Part shown: positions 17,200 through 25,746 of the stretch, in pieces | Layout of the letters: the number at the start of each line of letters is the position of its first letter | Position numbering within the stretch: position 1 is the first letter of the stretch | Assembly (NCBI GenBank): GCA_964640055.1 | Contig: CAZXFH010000031.1 | Coordinates: forward strand, 1-39,459 | DNA: 39,459 nucleotides | Reading direction: 5' to 3' | Source of the DNA: CAZXFH01 sp964640055 | GTDB lineage: Bacteria; Fidelibacterota; UBA2242; JAFGTP01 | The notes under the pieces: generated by a model | What the model was told of the DNA's origin: nothing | What the model saw: only the letters and a program-made list of their open reading frames with translations | Databases searched by the model: none | Made by a program: the position numbers and the translations under genes

Positions 17200-17964
17200 A
17201 TGAACAATAACTTCTCTGAAAAATTACTGGAACGATTATATAAAGCACAAAATGTGGTTGCTTTGACCGGCGCCGGGATTTCCAAGGAAAGCGGTATCCC
17301 GACTTTCAGAGGCCAAGATGGCCTGTGGAAACAACTGTCTCCAGAGGAATTGGCCAGCTTCGAGGCGTTTTACAATAATACTGCGATGGTTTCCCAATGG
17401 TATCATCACAGACGGGAAATTATCGAACAAACCGATCCCAATGCAGGGCACTATGCCCTGGCTGAGCTGGAAAAATTATTGCCTAATTTGGTTATAATCA
17501 CCCAGAATGTGGATAATCTGCATCAGAGTGCCGGCAGCCAGGATGTTATTGAGCTGCACGGTAATATTATGCGGAATTACTGTGTCGAATGCGGAAAACA
17601 GTACTCAACAGAAGAATTCGATGAAATCTATAACAGTAGCCCGCAAAACATTCCCCACTGTTACTGTGGCGGATTAATTCGTCCCGATGTCGTCTGGTTT
17701 GGAGAGCCACTGCCCCAGGACAGCATTCAGAAAGCAATTAAATGGTCATCTGAAGCCGATATTTTTCTATCCATAGGTACCTCTGCACAGGTCGTGCCGG
17801 CTGCGGAATTACCCTATTTGGCCCTGCGCAACGAGGCGTTGGTTGTCGAAATTAACCCCAATCAAACACCGCTCTCCGATCAGGCACACCTACTGTTCAA
17901 AGGCAAGGCAGGAGAAATATTGTCCGATTTAGTCGAACAATTTAATGCCAAATACGTTAATTAA
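17200..17964 (+). CDS. cobB: Sir2-family NAD-dependent protein deacylase
   Basis: A 254-residue sirtuin, the usual size of bacterial CobB. It has the NAD-binding GAGISKESGIPTFRG (about 24-38), TQNVDNLH, catalytic H120 in ELHGN, and a zinc site made by CVEC and a second pair in HCYCGG. The substrate pocket contains Y68-H-H-R71, equivalent to the Tyr-xx-Arg pair of human SIRT5 and E. coli CobB that binds succinyl- and malonyl-lysine, so desuccinylase or demalonylase activity is predicted besides deacetylation. It would remove acyl groups from cytoplasmic enzymes using NAD. The start has no clear ribosome binding site and lies 40 bases after glgP. Confidence 0.93.
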   Translation: MNNNFSEKLLERLYKAQNVVALTGAGISKESGIPTFRGQDGLWKQLSPEELASFEAFYNNTAMVSQWYHHRREIIEQTDPNAGHYALAELEKLLPNLVIITQNVDNLHQSAGSQDVIELHGNIMRNYCVECGKQYSTEEFDEIYNSSPQNIPHCYCGGLIRPDVVWFGEPLPQDSIQKAIKWSSEADIFLSIGTSAQVVPAAELPYLALRNEALVVEINPNQTPLSDQAHLLFKGKAGEILSDLVEQFNAKYVN

Positions 17965-18011
17965 CTGGCTGAAAATGAAAAGCAATTTTTAATCAACTGA
18001 TTCGAGCAAGC

Positions 18012-20069
18012 TTGATAAATAAATTTGCAAATTCAAAAATTTCCCTGAAGAATCAAAAACACCTGCTGGCGGGGGGTTTATTAAGTCTACTCTTACTGAT
18101 TAACAGTTGTGCCTACTTTAATACCTTTTATAATGCTCAGGAGTATTTTGAAACAGCTAAAAAGGAATACGCCAATTTGAAACAGGAACGGCTACCCTCT
18201 TCTTTACGCAATAAATTTGATCTGGCTATTGAAAAATCCAATAAGGTTCTGCTCAATTATCCCGATAGTAAATGGGCGGATAATGCACAGTATATTATCG
18301 CTCTCTCTAATTATTATAAAGGCAACTATACCTTAGCGAAAAAGAAAATCGAAGAATTTATCACCAATTATCCCGGTAGTGAGCTGCGGCCGGAACTGGA
18401 AGTATGGTATGGTAAAACGCTCTGGCATTTGGGTGATGAGGAGTTGGCCATTCACCAATGGAAAAAAACCGCTAAAAAAATTAAAAATAAGGAACTCCTG
18501 GCCGAGATCTACTTTTCCATGGCCGAACTGTATCAGGAAAGAGCCCCTATTGATTCAGCCCTGCAATATTATCGTAAAATAACCCAATTAAAAAGGGGTA
18601 CTTCCAAATCCGCGCAGGCACAATTCAGAATTGCAGAGATTTATCTGGATCGGAACAAAATTCAAAAAGCGATTGATAATCTGAACAAAGTTTCTGATTT
18701 TACACCCTATCCAGAGCTTCGGAACCGCATGCAGGTGCTATTAATTAAAATATACCGTCAGTCCGGTAAATATGACAAAGCCCGCGCAATCATTCATGAG
18801 AAGCTGAATAATCAGAACAACAAAGATATTTTTGCCGCTCTGGAGCTGGAATTGGCTTTAATATATTTAGCTGAAGAAGATTTTGAAGCTGCCCAATCCC
18901 GGTTAAAACAAATTACGGAAAATTATAAGCGCACTCCGGAATCAGCAGAGGCCTATTATCATCTGGCCGAGCTGAATATGCTACATTTTCATGATTATCA
19001 GCAGGCTCAGGGGTATTACAGTAAGGTGTCTCAGGAATTCGCCAATTCCAAATATGCAACTGAAGCCCGCTGGAAATCCAATAATATTAAGCAATATTTT
19101 CAAATCACTAACGCGCTGGATCAGCTGAAGCCTCAGGTAAAAGCCATTAAACAGGCACTACTGTCACCACAGGAAAAGGAGGCTGACAGTGGTATACAGG
19201 TAGATGATGAACCGGAAAAATTAAAACAAGCGGTGGAAAAGCAAAGTCAGCAAAGCACCCAGGTTGTAGATACAGTGGCAGTTTTTGAAGACTACTACCG
19301 TAATTTGTATGAATTGGCCGAGCTCTATTATTTTAATTTTGGTCTAATTGACAGTGCCATTACACTTTTGGAAGATATTTACCATACACCACTATATAAT
19401 CCCTATATATCCAAAGCGTTGTATGCTCTGTACTTTATTCATAAAGAAGAAAAAATGGCGGAAAAAGGTGCTTTCTATAGAGAGGTACTGGCGGAACAAT
19501 TTCCGGAATCCCCTTATCTGGAATTTATCAAAAATAATAAAATCATTCTGCCACCTCAGGCACAAGCGGCACAGAACCGTTACCATCAAGCGGAAGCCTT
19601 AATAGAATCGCGCCCTGACTCAGCCATTGATATATTTCAGTCCATATCAAAACAATATCCGCAAACCATCTATGCCGAGAAAAGTCTTTTAAGCATTGCT
19701 TATTTATATCACAATAAATTATATGCCTATGATGAAACCCTGCAGTGGTACCAGACCTTTCTGGACTCCTTCCCTAACAGTGAATTTTACAAAGCAATTA
19801 AGCAAATTCATGCTCAATTGAAAAATATCGATACCACTGTTGCCACACAGGGGGATACAACGCTAAAAAAATCTGAATCCAGTGTAGTAGCCGAAGAGCC
19901 GCAACCGACCCCCAAGGCCGATAGAATTGCCGATGATGGGTTGCCGCCGGTAATGCCGCCGGATTCACTTGGAGACAAACCGTCACTACCCCCCTTTTCC
20001 CCACCCGATTCCGCGCAGGAGATATCGCCTGGCGAGTTACCAAATACATCGAAAACTATAGAGAAGTAA
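18012..20069 (+). CDS. TPR lipoprotein, outer-membrane/gliding-type
   Basis: A 685-residue lipoprotein that starts at TTG 18012; there is no in-frame ATG between the preceding stop (17976) and the signal peptide. The signal is a basic segment, LLAGGLLSLLLLINSC and lipidated Cys33, followed by AYFNTFYNAQEYF, an N-terminus that recurs in large TPR lipoproteins of FCB bacteria. Residues about 60-620 are tetratricopeptide-like repeats (examples NYPDSKWADNAQYIIAL and EAYYHLAELNML). The last ~60 residues are Pro/Ser/Thr-rich and probably unfolded. Such proteins scaffold outer-membrane or gliding/secretion assemblies; the exact partner here is unknown. It ends 11 bases before pyrK, so it may head that operon. 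Confidence 0.82.
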   Translation: MINKFANSKISLKNQKHLLAGGLLSLLLLINSCAYFNTFYNAQEYFETAKKEYANLKQERLPSSLRNKFDLAIEKSNKVLLNYPDSKWADNAQYIIALSNYYKGNYTLAKKKIEEFITNYPGSELRPELEVWYGKTLWHLGDEELAIHQWKKTAKKIKNKELLAEIYFSMAELYQERAPIDSALQYYRKITQLKRGTSKSAQAQFRIAEIYLDRNKIQKAIDNLNKVSDFTPYPELRNRMQVLLIKIYRQSGKYDKARAIIHEKLNNQNNKDIFAALELELALIYLAEEDFEAAQSRLKQITENYKRTPESAEAYYHLAELNMLHFHDYQQAQGYYSKVSQEFANSKYATEARWKSNNIKQYFQITNALDQLKPQVKAIKQALLSPQEKEADSGIQVDDEPEKLKQAVEKQSQQSTQVVDTVAVFEDYYRNLYELAELYYFNFGLIDSAITLLEDIYHTPLYNPYISKALYALYFIHKEEKMAEKGAFYREVLAEQFPESPYLEFIKNNKIILPPQAQAAQNRYHQAEALIESRPDSAIDIFQSISKQYPQTIYAEKSLLSIAYLYHNKLYAYDETLQWYQTFLDSFPNSEFYKAIKQIHAQLKNIDTTVATQGDTTLKKSESSVVAEEPQPTPKADRIADDGLPPVMPPDSLGDKPSLPPFSPPDSAQEISPGELPNTSKTIEK

Positions 20070-20080
20070 CGTTCCGGACT

Positions 20081-20857
20081 ATGAAGCAGTTAATATCCAC
20101 AGAAATTATTTCCAACACCCAAAAAAGTTCACAAATTTTTCAATTAAGTTTAAAAGCGGCTACTATTTGCTCTGCGGCACAACCCGGTCAGTTTATAAAC
20201 ATTTATTTCCAAAATTCAAGCCGCCTTTTTCCACGTCCCTTTAGCATCACCGGCACACATAATGAAAATCTGGAAATATTGTATAAGGTGATCGGCACCC
20301 AAACCCATCGCATGAGCCAATGGCAAGCGGGTAAAACCGTAAAAATTCTTGGTCCCCTGGGGAATTCTTTCCAATGCCCCAAGAGGGGGGTAACGCCGGT
20401 ACTGATCGCCGGTGGTGTCGGAGCCGCCCCCCTTCTGTTTTTACAGAACAGGCTCGCTCAGCAGCAGACAGATTCCTATTTTCTGCTAGGCGCCCGCACC
20501 CACAAAGACCATTTCATGTCACCGGATGAGCAGCCAAATCTGTTGTTATCCACAGATGACGGTTCTATTGGTTTCCACGGTAATGTGGTTGATCATTTTA
20601 AAGCCCTATTACCAGACTTACCGCATCCGCTTATCATCTATGCCTGCGGTCCGGACAAAATGAATGGCAGTCTTAAAAGAGTGGCTGCGGTGCATAAATG
20701 TAAAATGCAAGTTTCACTGGAAACCATTATGGCTTGCGGAATAGGACTCTGTCAAGGGTGTGCAACCCAACTTAACAAGCAAGATCAAAATCAGTATGCT
20801 TTGGTCTGCAAAGAGGGTCCTGTTTTTGATATAAACCGCCTGGATCTGGATGGTTGA
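20081..20857 (+). CDS. pyrK: dihydroorotate dehydrogenase B electron transfer subunit
   Basis: A 258-residue PyrK: the FAD- and [2Fe-2S]-containing subunit that passes electrons from dihydroorotate oxidation in PyrD to NAD. The FAD-binding RPFSIT segment is at about 48-53, the NAD-binding GGVGAAPLLFL at about 110-120, and the cluster ligands are C219, C224, C227 and C243 (spacing 4, 2 and 15), as in characterised PyrK. Its last 8 bases overlap the start of pyrD, so the two are translationally coupled. Cytoplasmic, de novo pyrimidine synthesis. Confidence 0.94.
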   Translation: MKQLISTEIISNTQKSSQIFQLSLKAATICSAAQPGQFINIYFQNSSRLFPRPFSITGTHNENLEILYKVIGTQTHRMSQWQAGKTVKILGPLGNSFQCPKRGVTPVLIAGGVGAAPLLFLQNRLAQQQTDSYFLLGARTHKDHFMSPDEQPNLLLSTDDGSIGFHGNVVDHFKALLPDLPHPLIIYACGPDKMNGSLKRVAAVHKCKMQVSLETIMACGIGLCQGCATQLNKQDQNQYALVCKEGPVFDINRLDLDG

Positions 20858-21764
20858 TCTCAACATAAAAATCGGTAAGCATCTAACCCTGCACAATCCC
20901 ATTCTAACGGCCTCGGGTACTTGCGGATACGGCGACGAACTTGATGATCTCTTAGATGTTAATCTTTATGGCGGTCTGGTCACCAAATCTCTATCCCTCA
21001 ACCCCCGTATGGGTAACCCGCCGCCCCGCATTGTGGAAACGGCCAGCGGTATGATCAATTCCATTGGTCTGGCGAATATCGGGGTAGATGCCTTTCTGGC
21101 AGAAAAGGCTGAATTTTTACAAAAATATCAAGGCCAGGTGATCGTCAATATTGCCGGACGCGAAATCGCTGAATATGGGCAGGTACTACAGAAGTTATCC
21201 CCCGTGCGCTGGATCCATGGATTTGAAATCAATGTTTCCTGTCCCAATGTAAAAGCCGGGGGCATTGAATTTGGTAAGGATCCTGAAATCCTATATCAAC
21301 TTACCAAACGGCTACGAGCCCTTACCGATAAGCCCCTAATATTGAAGCTGAGTCCTAATGTTACTGATATTGCGCTCCTGGCAAAAAGTTGCCAAAAAGC
21401 CGGTGCAGATGCCCTGGCATTGATCAACACCGTTTATGGTGCGGCTATTGATATTTATACCCGTCAGCCAAAAATTAATTCAATCATTGGCGGGCTGTCC
21501 GGTCCGGCCATCAAACCGGTAGCGGTGGCCAATATTATCAAAGTATACCAGGCCGTTGATATACCTATTATCGGAATTGGTGGAATTACTTCCGGGGAAG
21601 ATGTCATCGAATTCATATTAGCCGGTGCCTCAGCGGTGGAACTGGGCAGTGTTCACTTTTTTAATCCCCTGGCTATTGATGAAATTTTAGCCTTTATTAA
21701 AAATTACTGTCAGCAAAATAACATTTCTGCGCTCAGGGAACTAATCGGAAAAGCAGAATTATGA
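20850..21764 (+). CDS. pyrD: dihydroorotate dehydrogenase catalytic subunit (class 1B)
   Basis: A 304-residue FMN-dependent beta-barrel enzyme that oxidises dihydroorotate to orotate in pyrimidine synthesis. The catalytic base is Cys131 in NVSCPNVKAGG, the class 1 feature, and the FMN-phosphate loop GIGGITSGEDVIEFILAGA is near 248. The N-terminal LHNPILTASGTCGYGDE is typical of the 1B form that needs PyrK, encoded just upstream with overlap. ATG 20850 lies within pyrK. Its stop overlaps the following rlpA-like gene by 4 bases. Confidence 0.96.
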   Translation: MVDLNIKIGKHLTLHNPILTASGTCGYGDELDDLLDVNLYGGLVTKSLSLNPRMGNPPPRIVETASGMINSIGLANIGVDAFLAEKAEFLQKYQGQVIVNIAGREIAEYGQVLQKLSPVRWIHGFEINVSCPNVKAGGIEFGKDPEILYQLTKRLRALTDKPLILKLSPNVTDIALLAKSCQKAGADALALINTVYGAAIDIYTRQPKINSIIGGLSGPAIKPVAVANIIKVYQAVDIPIIGIGGITSGEDVIEFILAGASAVELGSVHFFNPLAIDEILAFIKNYCQQNNISALRELIGKAEL

Positions 21765-22219
21765 TCCGAGCTGTATTCATATCTATTGCCGTCACTCTAC
21801 TTTTAATACACTGCTCCTCAGCACCCCGCTATCATTACCGCAGTTCGTCATCTGCCCGTCAAACCGATCAAAAAGGCCATACGTCACCACCTTTATTGGT
21901 CAAAGGTGTTCGTCACACGGCAACCTTTACCGCTTCTTATTACGGCGAAAAGTTTCATGGCCGCAAAACTTCCACGGGTGAGACTTTTGATATGTACGGT
22001 CTCTCCGCGGCCCATAAATCGCTCCCTTTTGGAACCATTCTCAAGGTTACCTACCCGGTAACCGGCAAGTCGGTTCTGGTGAAGATCAATGATCGGGGAC
22101 CTTTTGTAGAAGGACGCGATATCGATCTGTCGTACGGAGCCGCAGCCCAGTTGGGCCTTATTAAACATGGCGTCGGAAAAGTAAAAGTGACTGTTGTCAA
22201 GTGGGGTCTGGGCAAATAA
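21761..22219 (+). CDS. rlpA: RlpA-like septal ring lytic transglycosylase lipoprotein
   Basis: A 152-residue lipoprotein with a signal ending LLLIHC (lipidated Cys18) and one double-psi beta-barrel domain at about 55-150. The RlpA core is clear: ASYYGEKFHGRKTSTGE, then AAHKSLPFGT and INDRGPFVEGRDIDLS with the catalytic Asp. E. coli and Pseudomonas RlpA carry an extra SPOR domain for septal targeting; it is absent here, so the protein may not be septum-specific. It would cleave naked glycan strands of peptidoglycan in the periplasm. Translationally coupled to pyrD by a 4-base overlap. Confidence 0.9.
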   Translation: MIRAVFISIAVTLLLIHCSSAPRYHYRSSSSARQTDQKGHTSPPLLVKGVRHTATFTASYYGEKFHGRKTSTGETFDMYGLSAAHKSLPFGTILKVTYPVTGKSVLVKINDRGPFVEGRDIDLSYGAAAQLGLIKHGVGKVKVTVVKWGLGK

Positions 22220-22244
22220 AGGATCCATCCGGAGGAGTTCGCTT

Positions 22245-23075
22245 ATGAAAAATCTATTTTCCCGCGTCTTAATCGCCATTATGGGTATCCCTCTGATCTT
22301 GTTTTTAGGATTTAGGGGACAGCTATTCTTTGCTTTGCTGATCGCCCTGATAGCTGCCCTGAGTCAGTATGAATTCTATTCCCTTTTGTTACAGCGCAAT
22401 ATCCTTTCCTTTGCTAGCATGGCCATTCTGCTGGGATTCTGCTGGGTAGTGTTGACTTTCTATCTCTCCTTTCAGGCCCTGCTTCTGGTACTTGTGTTGA
22501 TCTGCACCATTTTTTTTCTCATCATGTTATTCCGCCCGATAGAGAATATTATCATCAAGCTGTCCACTACCTTGACCGGCTTTATTTACATTCCACTGTT
22601 TTTATCCACCCTGATCCTTTTACGTCAACTCCCTCAGCAGCAGCAGCTACCTGATCATCAAGGTTGGCTACTGATCCTCTTATTACTGATCTGCGTCTGG
22701 GTATGCGATACTTTGGCCTACTTGATCGGCAGCTGGTTAGGCCGTCAATCACTGGCGCCCAAGATCAGCCCCCACAAATCAATTATAGGCAGCCTAGCTG
22801 GTATCGCGGGTGCTCTCCTGGGCGCCTTTTGTCTGTTTTTACTGAATTGGACGCCTGCTTTTCTTGCCCCCCTTGATTTACTTGTCTTTGCCCTGCTGGT
22901 GGGTATATTCGCACAGCTGGGCGATCTGATCGAATCAATGATCAAACGCGATGCACAGGTTAAGGATTCAGGGGCCATTCTCCTGGGACATGGCGGTGTT
23001 CTGGATCGGTTCGATGCGGTGATTATTACTGCTCCCGTAATTTATCTCTATTTAAATATTTTCATCCTAAGATAA
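22245..23075 (+). CDS. cdsA: phosphatidate cytidylyltransferase
   Basis: From ATG 22245 the product is 276 residues. The start is fixed by GGAGGAG at 22231-22237; an upstream in-frame GTG-type start lies before that site and inside rlpA. The protein is an integral membrane enzyme with about eight helices that makes CDP-diacylglycerol from phosphatidate and CTP, the entry to all phospholipid head groups. The family signature is complete at the C-terminus: SMIKRDAQVKDSGAILLGHG followed by GVLDRFDA, with the metal-binding acidic residues. The rlpA-cdsA spacing of 25 bases puts it in the pyrKD run. Confidence 0.94.
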   Translation: MKNLFSRVLIAIMGIPLILFLGFRGQLFFALLIALIAALSQYEFYSLLLQRNILSFASMAILLGFCWVVLTFYLSFQALLLVLVLICTIFFLIMLFRPIENIIIKLSTTLTGFIYIPLFLSTLILLRQLPQQQQLPDHQGWLLILLLLICVWVCDTLAYLIGSWLGRQSLAPKISPHKSIIGSLAGIAGALLGAFCLFLLNWTPAFLAPLDLLVFALLVGIFAQLGDLIESMIKRDAQVKDSGAILLGHGGVLDRFDAVIITAPVIYLYLNIFILR

Positions 23076-23087
23076 AAGGAGTTATTT

Positions 23088-24593
23088 ATGTCCGCGACAA
23101 CGACGGTTGAATTAAAAAAACGACTTGCCGAGCTCAGTGGGGCCATTCAATATAACCAAAATCCAATCGCCATTATCCTGGCCGCCGGCCATGGCAAACG
23201 GATCAGGTCCGACCAGTCCAAAATGCTGCATGAAATATGGGGTGAGCCCACAGTCAACCGGGTGATCAAAGCCTGTGAAAAAGGTTTACGGTCACAGAAT
23301 AGTATTATCGTGGTCGGCATAAAAGCCCAGGAAGTGGCTACCCAAATGGGACCAGCAAAGCATCGTCTATTTGTGTTGCAAGAAGCGCAAAAGGGTACCG
23401 GGGATGCCGCCCGCGTTGCCCTGGATACCCTGGATGATTCCCAAAAAATTGGTGATATTTTTATCCTGCCGGGTGATATGGGGTTGCTCACCGAAAAAGT
23501 CATGGCTGATTTTCAAGCTGCTTTTAATAAGTCACAGACCGGTATGATGATCCTGACCGGCGTTTATCAAGGTGACCCGGCGCAAAATTATTACGGCCGC
23601 ATTATCAGAGTTCCTAAAAAAGATGCTGATGGCAATTCTTCAGGGAAGGATGCTGGAAAAGTCATTGAAATTAAGGAACATAAAGATATCTTAGCCCTTG
23701 AGGAAGACGAAAAATACAAGGTCAAATACAATGGGCGCCTCTATCATTTTTCAAAACAGGATCTGCTCAATATAACAGAATATAACTCCGGTGCTTATGC
23801 GGTTAAATTTGAACATGTTAATAAATACATCCGTACCATTGGTACCGATAATGTCCAGGGTGAAGTCTATATTACCGACCTGATCTCTATCTTTAACGAA
23901 AATAATATTTCAGTCGGTGCTTTTCCGACAACTGATAATCAGGCAGTAATTGGTTTCAATACCAAGAGTGTACTCTACCGCATGAATCAAATATACCGCG
24001 AGAAAACCTGGAAAAGATTGCGTGACCTGATCACTATCGAAGATAAAGATGATTTCTATATTGCCGATGAAGTTGTGAAACAAATCGAAAAACTGACCGA
24101 ACAATACCGGGTACTGAATATTAAAACAGGCAAAGGCGTTCATCTGGATAAAAATGTAAGCCTTAATCGTAACATCAGCTTGCATAGAGGTGTAAAGATT
24201 ATTGGCAATGTTTCTATCGGTGAAAATACAGAGATCGGTGCCCGTACAATACTCATCACAACAGCGAATCAAACCATACACCTAGACAACAACTGCAACA
24301 TTTTGTCAGACTGTTACATCAACGGAGAGATAACCATCGGCACGAACTGTCAACTTGAGCAGGGGACACAAATACAGGGTAACCGGGAATTCCCGGCGAT
24401 TATCGGCGAAAACGTTATCATCAAAGGAACTTCTCATATCCTTGGCTCAGTTATAGAGCCCAATATCACCGTGGAACATTCCACACTTAAACATCAAAAA
24501 GTGGCTTGTACAACGGATCAAACCGGAAAAATAAAAGCACTGCGTTTCTATTGTCCACCGGAAGAGGCAGCTGAAATTGTTTCCGGTATATAG
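23088..24593 (+). CDS. GlmU-like nucleotidyltransferase with left-handed beta-helix
   Basis: A 501-residue protein. The N-terminal Rossmann domain is a sugar-1-phosphate nucleotidyltransferase: IILAAGHGKRIRSDQSKMLH (about 29-48), LQEAQKGTGDAAR and the metal-binding LPGDMGLL. The C-terminal part (about 345-470) shows hexapeptide repeats of a left-handed beta-helix, such as IGNVSIGENTEIGARTIL. This matches the two-domain layout of GlmU, which makes UDP-GlcNAc. However, the acetyltransferase motif of GlmU (the KxxHLxYxGD segment) is not seen, and the helix is shorter, so the second activity may be missing and the sugar may differ. AAAGGAG lies before ATG 23088, 12 bases after cdsA. Confidence 0.82.
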   Translation: MSATTTVELKKRLAELSGAIQYNQNPIAIILAAGHGKRIRSDQSKMLHEIWGEPTVNRVIKACEKGLRSQNSIIVVGIKAQEVATQMGPAKHRLFVLQEAQKGTGDAARVALDTLDDSQKIGDIFILPGDMGLLTEKVMADFQAAFNKSQTGMMILTGVYQGDPAQNYYGRIIRVPKKDADGNSSGKDAGKVIEIKEHKDILALEEDEKYKVKYNGRLYHFSKQDLLNITEYNSGAYAVKFEHVNKYIRTIGTDNVQGEVYITDLISIFNENNISVGAFPTTDNQAVIGFNTKSVLYRMNQIYREKTWKRLRDLITIEDKDDFYIADEVVKQIEKLTEQYRVLNIKTGKGVHLDKNVSLNRNISLHRGVKIIGNVSIGENTEIGARTILITTANQTIHLDNNCNILSDCYINGEITIGTNCQLEQGTQIQGNREFPAIIGENVIIKGTSHILGSVIEPNITVEHSTLKHQKVACTTDQTGKIKALRFYCPPEEAAEIVSGI

Positions 24594-24613
24594 ACAAGAC
24601 TGCGTAAAATTAA

Positions 24614-24781
24614 AATCCGCTCTCCGTCCTCGTCACCCACATCTTAAGGCAGGCTAAGCGTCTGGGAGATAATGTGGTATTCATATATCTGGGTGAGGTT
24701 GTCGAGCAGGGACCTCCCGAAGAAATATTCAATAATCCTCAGAATCAGATCACCAGAGAATATTTGCGATCCGGCCACTAA
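24614..24781 (+). pseudogene. remnant of a PstB-type ABC transporter ATPase (C-terminal end)
   Basis: A 55-codon open stretch after a stop at 24611 ends with TAA at 24779. Its translation carries VLVTH, the switch histidine end of an ABC ATPase, then YLGEVVEQGPPEEIF, NNPQNQ and REYLRSGH, which is the ending of phosphate- or tungstate-type importer ATPases (PstB/TupC). The Walker A, signature and Walker B parts are absent because the preceding bases are the end of the GlmU-like gene. There is no start codon or ribosome binding site. It is therefore a decayed tail left by a deletion or rearrangement. Confidence 0.7.
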
Positions 24782-25115
24782 TATTTCCTTAATATAAACC
24801 AATCCAGATTATCAAAACGAGCTATTAATTTCTTGACCAGAACAGTTCCTTATGGATCATAATATTTTAATCTGTTCTCACCTGCCAAATGAATCCCTCA
24901 GCGCAGGTTCGCGTTTTAATTGACAATAATAAAATTGCTTCATTCTTATACTATCGCCTAATTACGCTCATTTTTGTTGATTTGCATACGCCATTATTTC
25001 AACAAACTCCGCAAAGTTGTCAATAAAGCAGGGTTTATGTCCTTAAAAAACAAAGGCATAGATATTGCAAATTATTGAAATAGTATGAACCTTTTATTAA
25101 AAAAGGAGGTAAACG
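24782..25115. other. AT-rich gap without a recognised gene
   Basis: About 330 bases between the PstB remnant and the lipoprotein gene. No reading frame with coding character, RNA gene or strong hairpin was seen. The best promoter-like pieces (TTGACA at 24920-24925 and TATACT at 24948-24953) are 22 bases apart, which is too far for a normal promoter. Confidence 0.5.
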
Positions 25116-25661
25116 ATGGGAAAAATTAGTTTTAAACCTTACCTTATCTTGATCATTATGGGCGGGCTGTTAATAGTTTCGGCCTGTCATACACTCCCTC
25201 AGAGGACCTTGCCCTATGGCGTGGCCCATGAAATACCCCAGGGTGCCAATCGCATCATGCTCAAACAAGAAGCCGTACCACCGGCAGATGTGTACGCCGA
25301 TGCACTTTACTACCTAAAACGACATGATTTTAAGATTACTGCTTCACAAGAGTTGCTGGATACCGATTCTTTGGAAGATTTGTTGGAAAGTGCGCCCCTG
25401 ACCTTCGCGGCCAAGAAACAAATTAAAGATAATTTAGCCATTCGTATTCTGGGTAATGTGAATGCCTATGCCGGTGGTGGTATTCTAATCGTTTCGGTGG
25501 AATATGCTTCGTCAGTTGATCAGTCGATTGCGCAATGGAAAAAAGCAAAATGGACTTCCGGAAAGTCGCAGGAAGCTTTCTTCAAAGGTCTGGAAATTAT
25601 CCGTGGTACCCGCTATGATGCCATGGACTTTGAGGTGGGCGTAGCTATAACCTCCGATTAG
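25116..25661 (+). CDS. hypothetical lipoprotein
   Basis: A 181-residue protein not recognised from any family. The signal peptide (residues 1-23, LILIIMGGLLIVSAC) ends in a lipobox with Cys24. The mature part is a mixed alpha/beta domain with AVPPADVYADALYYLKRHDF (about 51-70) and a beta-rich end containing NAYAGGGILIVSVEY. The AAAAAGGAGG site 6 bases before ATG 25116 is the strongest in the neighbourhood, suggesting good expression. It stands alone between the PstB remnant and the convergent protease gene. Confidence 0.75.
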   Translation: MGKISFKPYLILIIMGGLLIVSACHTLPQRTLPYGVAHEIPQGANRIMLKQEAVPPADVYADALYYLKRHDFKITASQELLDTDSLEDLLESAPLTFAAKKQIKDNLAIRILGNVNAYAGGGILIVSVEYASSVDQSIAQWKKAKWTSGKSQEAFFKGLEIIRGTRYDAMDFEVGVAITSD

Positions 25662-25708
25662 TTACAGTAAATTCTATCTATTTCTAAGAATTGAATCAGA
25701 AGATAAAT

Positions 25709-25727
25709 ACCATAAAAAATATATGGT
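25709..25727. terminator. AT-rich inverted repeat between convergent genes
   Basis: ACCATA at 25709-25714 and TATGGT at 25722-25727 form a 6-bp stem with a 7-base A-rich loop, followed by TGCTTTAAAAGCA, another short palindrome. They lie between the ends of the lipoprotein gene and the protease gene. Weak stems, so a bidirectional terminator is only possible. Confidence 0.25.
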
Positions 25728-25746
25728 TGCTTTAAAAGCAGGGAAT

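Noticed and set aside
24920..24953. Promoter TTGACA ... TATACT before the hypothetical lipoprotein
   Set aside because: The two hexamers are 22 bases apart, outside the usual 16-18, and lie about 160 bases from the start codon.
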